DNA of 12,488 bases from DATDEW01 sp046590205 (GTDB lineage Bacteria > Bacteroidota > Ignavibacteria > Palsa-1295): assembly GCA_046590205.1 (NCBI GenBank), contig JBKJTT010000028.1, positions 1-12,488 of the forward strand, in the 5' to 3' direction. Position numbers and translations under genes: made by a program. The notes below the pieces were generated by a model. It had not been told where the DNA came from and ran no database searches. It was given only the letters and a program-made list of their open reading frames with translations. Each line of letters opens with the position of its first letter. Within the stretch, counting starts at the first letter, position 1. Positions 12,361 to 12,488 of this stretch are shown here, piece by piece.

Positions 12361-12488
12361 TTAATACTGTAAGAGAGGTCTTACAAGATCATCTGCATCC
12401 AACGGTGTGATCGGATTCGTGTACCGTTCAGCTATTGGATAAATGATACGGAAGTTACGATCGTGCTGCGGGACTCGCATCGACTTTA
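12361..12488 (-). CDS. 3' end of an unrecognised gene (partial)
   Basis: An open frame runs in from the right edge on the minus strand and ends at TAA (12361-12363), giving the last 41 residues of a protein. The visible part includes SMRVPQHDRNF, RIIYPIAERYTNP and ends DADDLVRPLLQY. It reads as real coding sequence because it stays open to the edge and is followed by a strong terminator 14 nt later. I do not recognise the family. An internal ATG at 12478-12480 is present, but the frame continues upstream of it, so the true start is probably outside the window. Confidence 0.6.
   Translation of the reverse strand, partial: KSMRVPQHDRNFRIIYPIAERYTNPITPLDADDLVRPLLQY

Overview
The window reads as ordinary chromosomal housekeeping DNA from a member of the Bacteroidota/Chlorobiota (FCB) group. 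Three things point there: a DUF3098 membrane protein, a bS16 with a long Ala/Pro/Glu-rich tail, and a long OstA-like protein coupled to LptB; most start codons also lack a Shine-Dalgarno sequence and are preceded by A/T-rich DNA. A lineage near Ignavibacteria or Kapabacteria would fit, but that is a guess from protein character, not a measurement.

Layout, left to right. Positions 1-639 hold no gene I can support, only inverted repeats and pieces that look like dispersed intergenic repeats. A minus-strand DUF177/YceD gene (640-1146) then diverges from a plus-strand run encoding a LolC/E-type permease, a LolD-type ATPase and a DUF3098 protein (1187-3513). That run meets the minus-strand rimM tail to tail with a 4-nt overlap. 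Upstream of rimM on the same strand is rpsP, with a strong hairpin terminator in the gap between them. Further along the minus strand is a tight cluster read in the order KDPG aldolase, GH88/105 unsaturated-uronyl hydrolase, ZapE/AFG1 ATPase (7532 down to 4810). Divergent from it is a plus-strand OstA/LptA-like gene coupled to lptB (7607-9876). lptB converges on ispH with a 21-nt overlap. ispH is the last gene of a minus-strand run, LEA2 lipoprotein, cmk, ispH, with 2-nt gaps. At the right edge are tRNA-Asp(GTC) with its own terminator, another large hairpin, and the 3' end of an unrecognised minus-strand gene.

Functionally, the window holds two parts of outer-membrane biogenesis: a Lol-type lipoprotein exporter pair and the Lpt (LPS transport) ATPase with its periplasmic OstA-like partner. 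It also holds translation and ribosome maturation genes (rpsP, rimM, tRNA-Asp, DUF177), nucleotide and isoprenoid synthesis (cmk, ispH), and a small uronate-catabolism pair (GH88/105 plus Eda) that has picked up, or been joined to, a ZapE-like ATPase. I found no CRISPR array, phage gene, transposase, toxin-antitoxin pair, defence system or other candidate for a new system. The most unusual points are the eda-GH105-zapE arrangement, the actinobacterial look of that ZapE, the hairpins sitting directly before co-directional start codons, and the repeat-rich left 640 bases.
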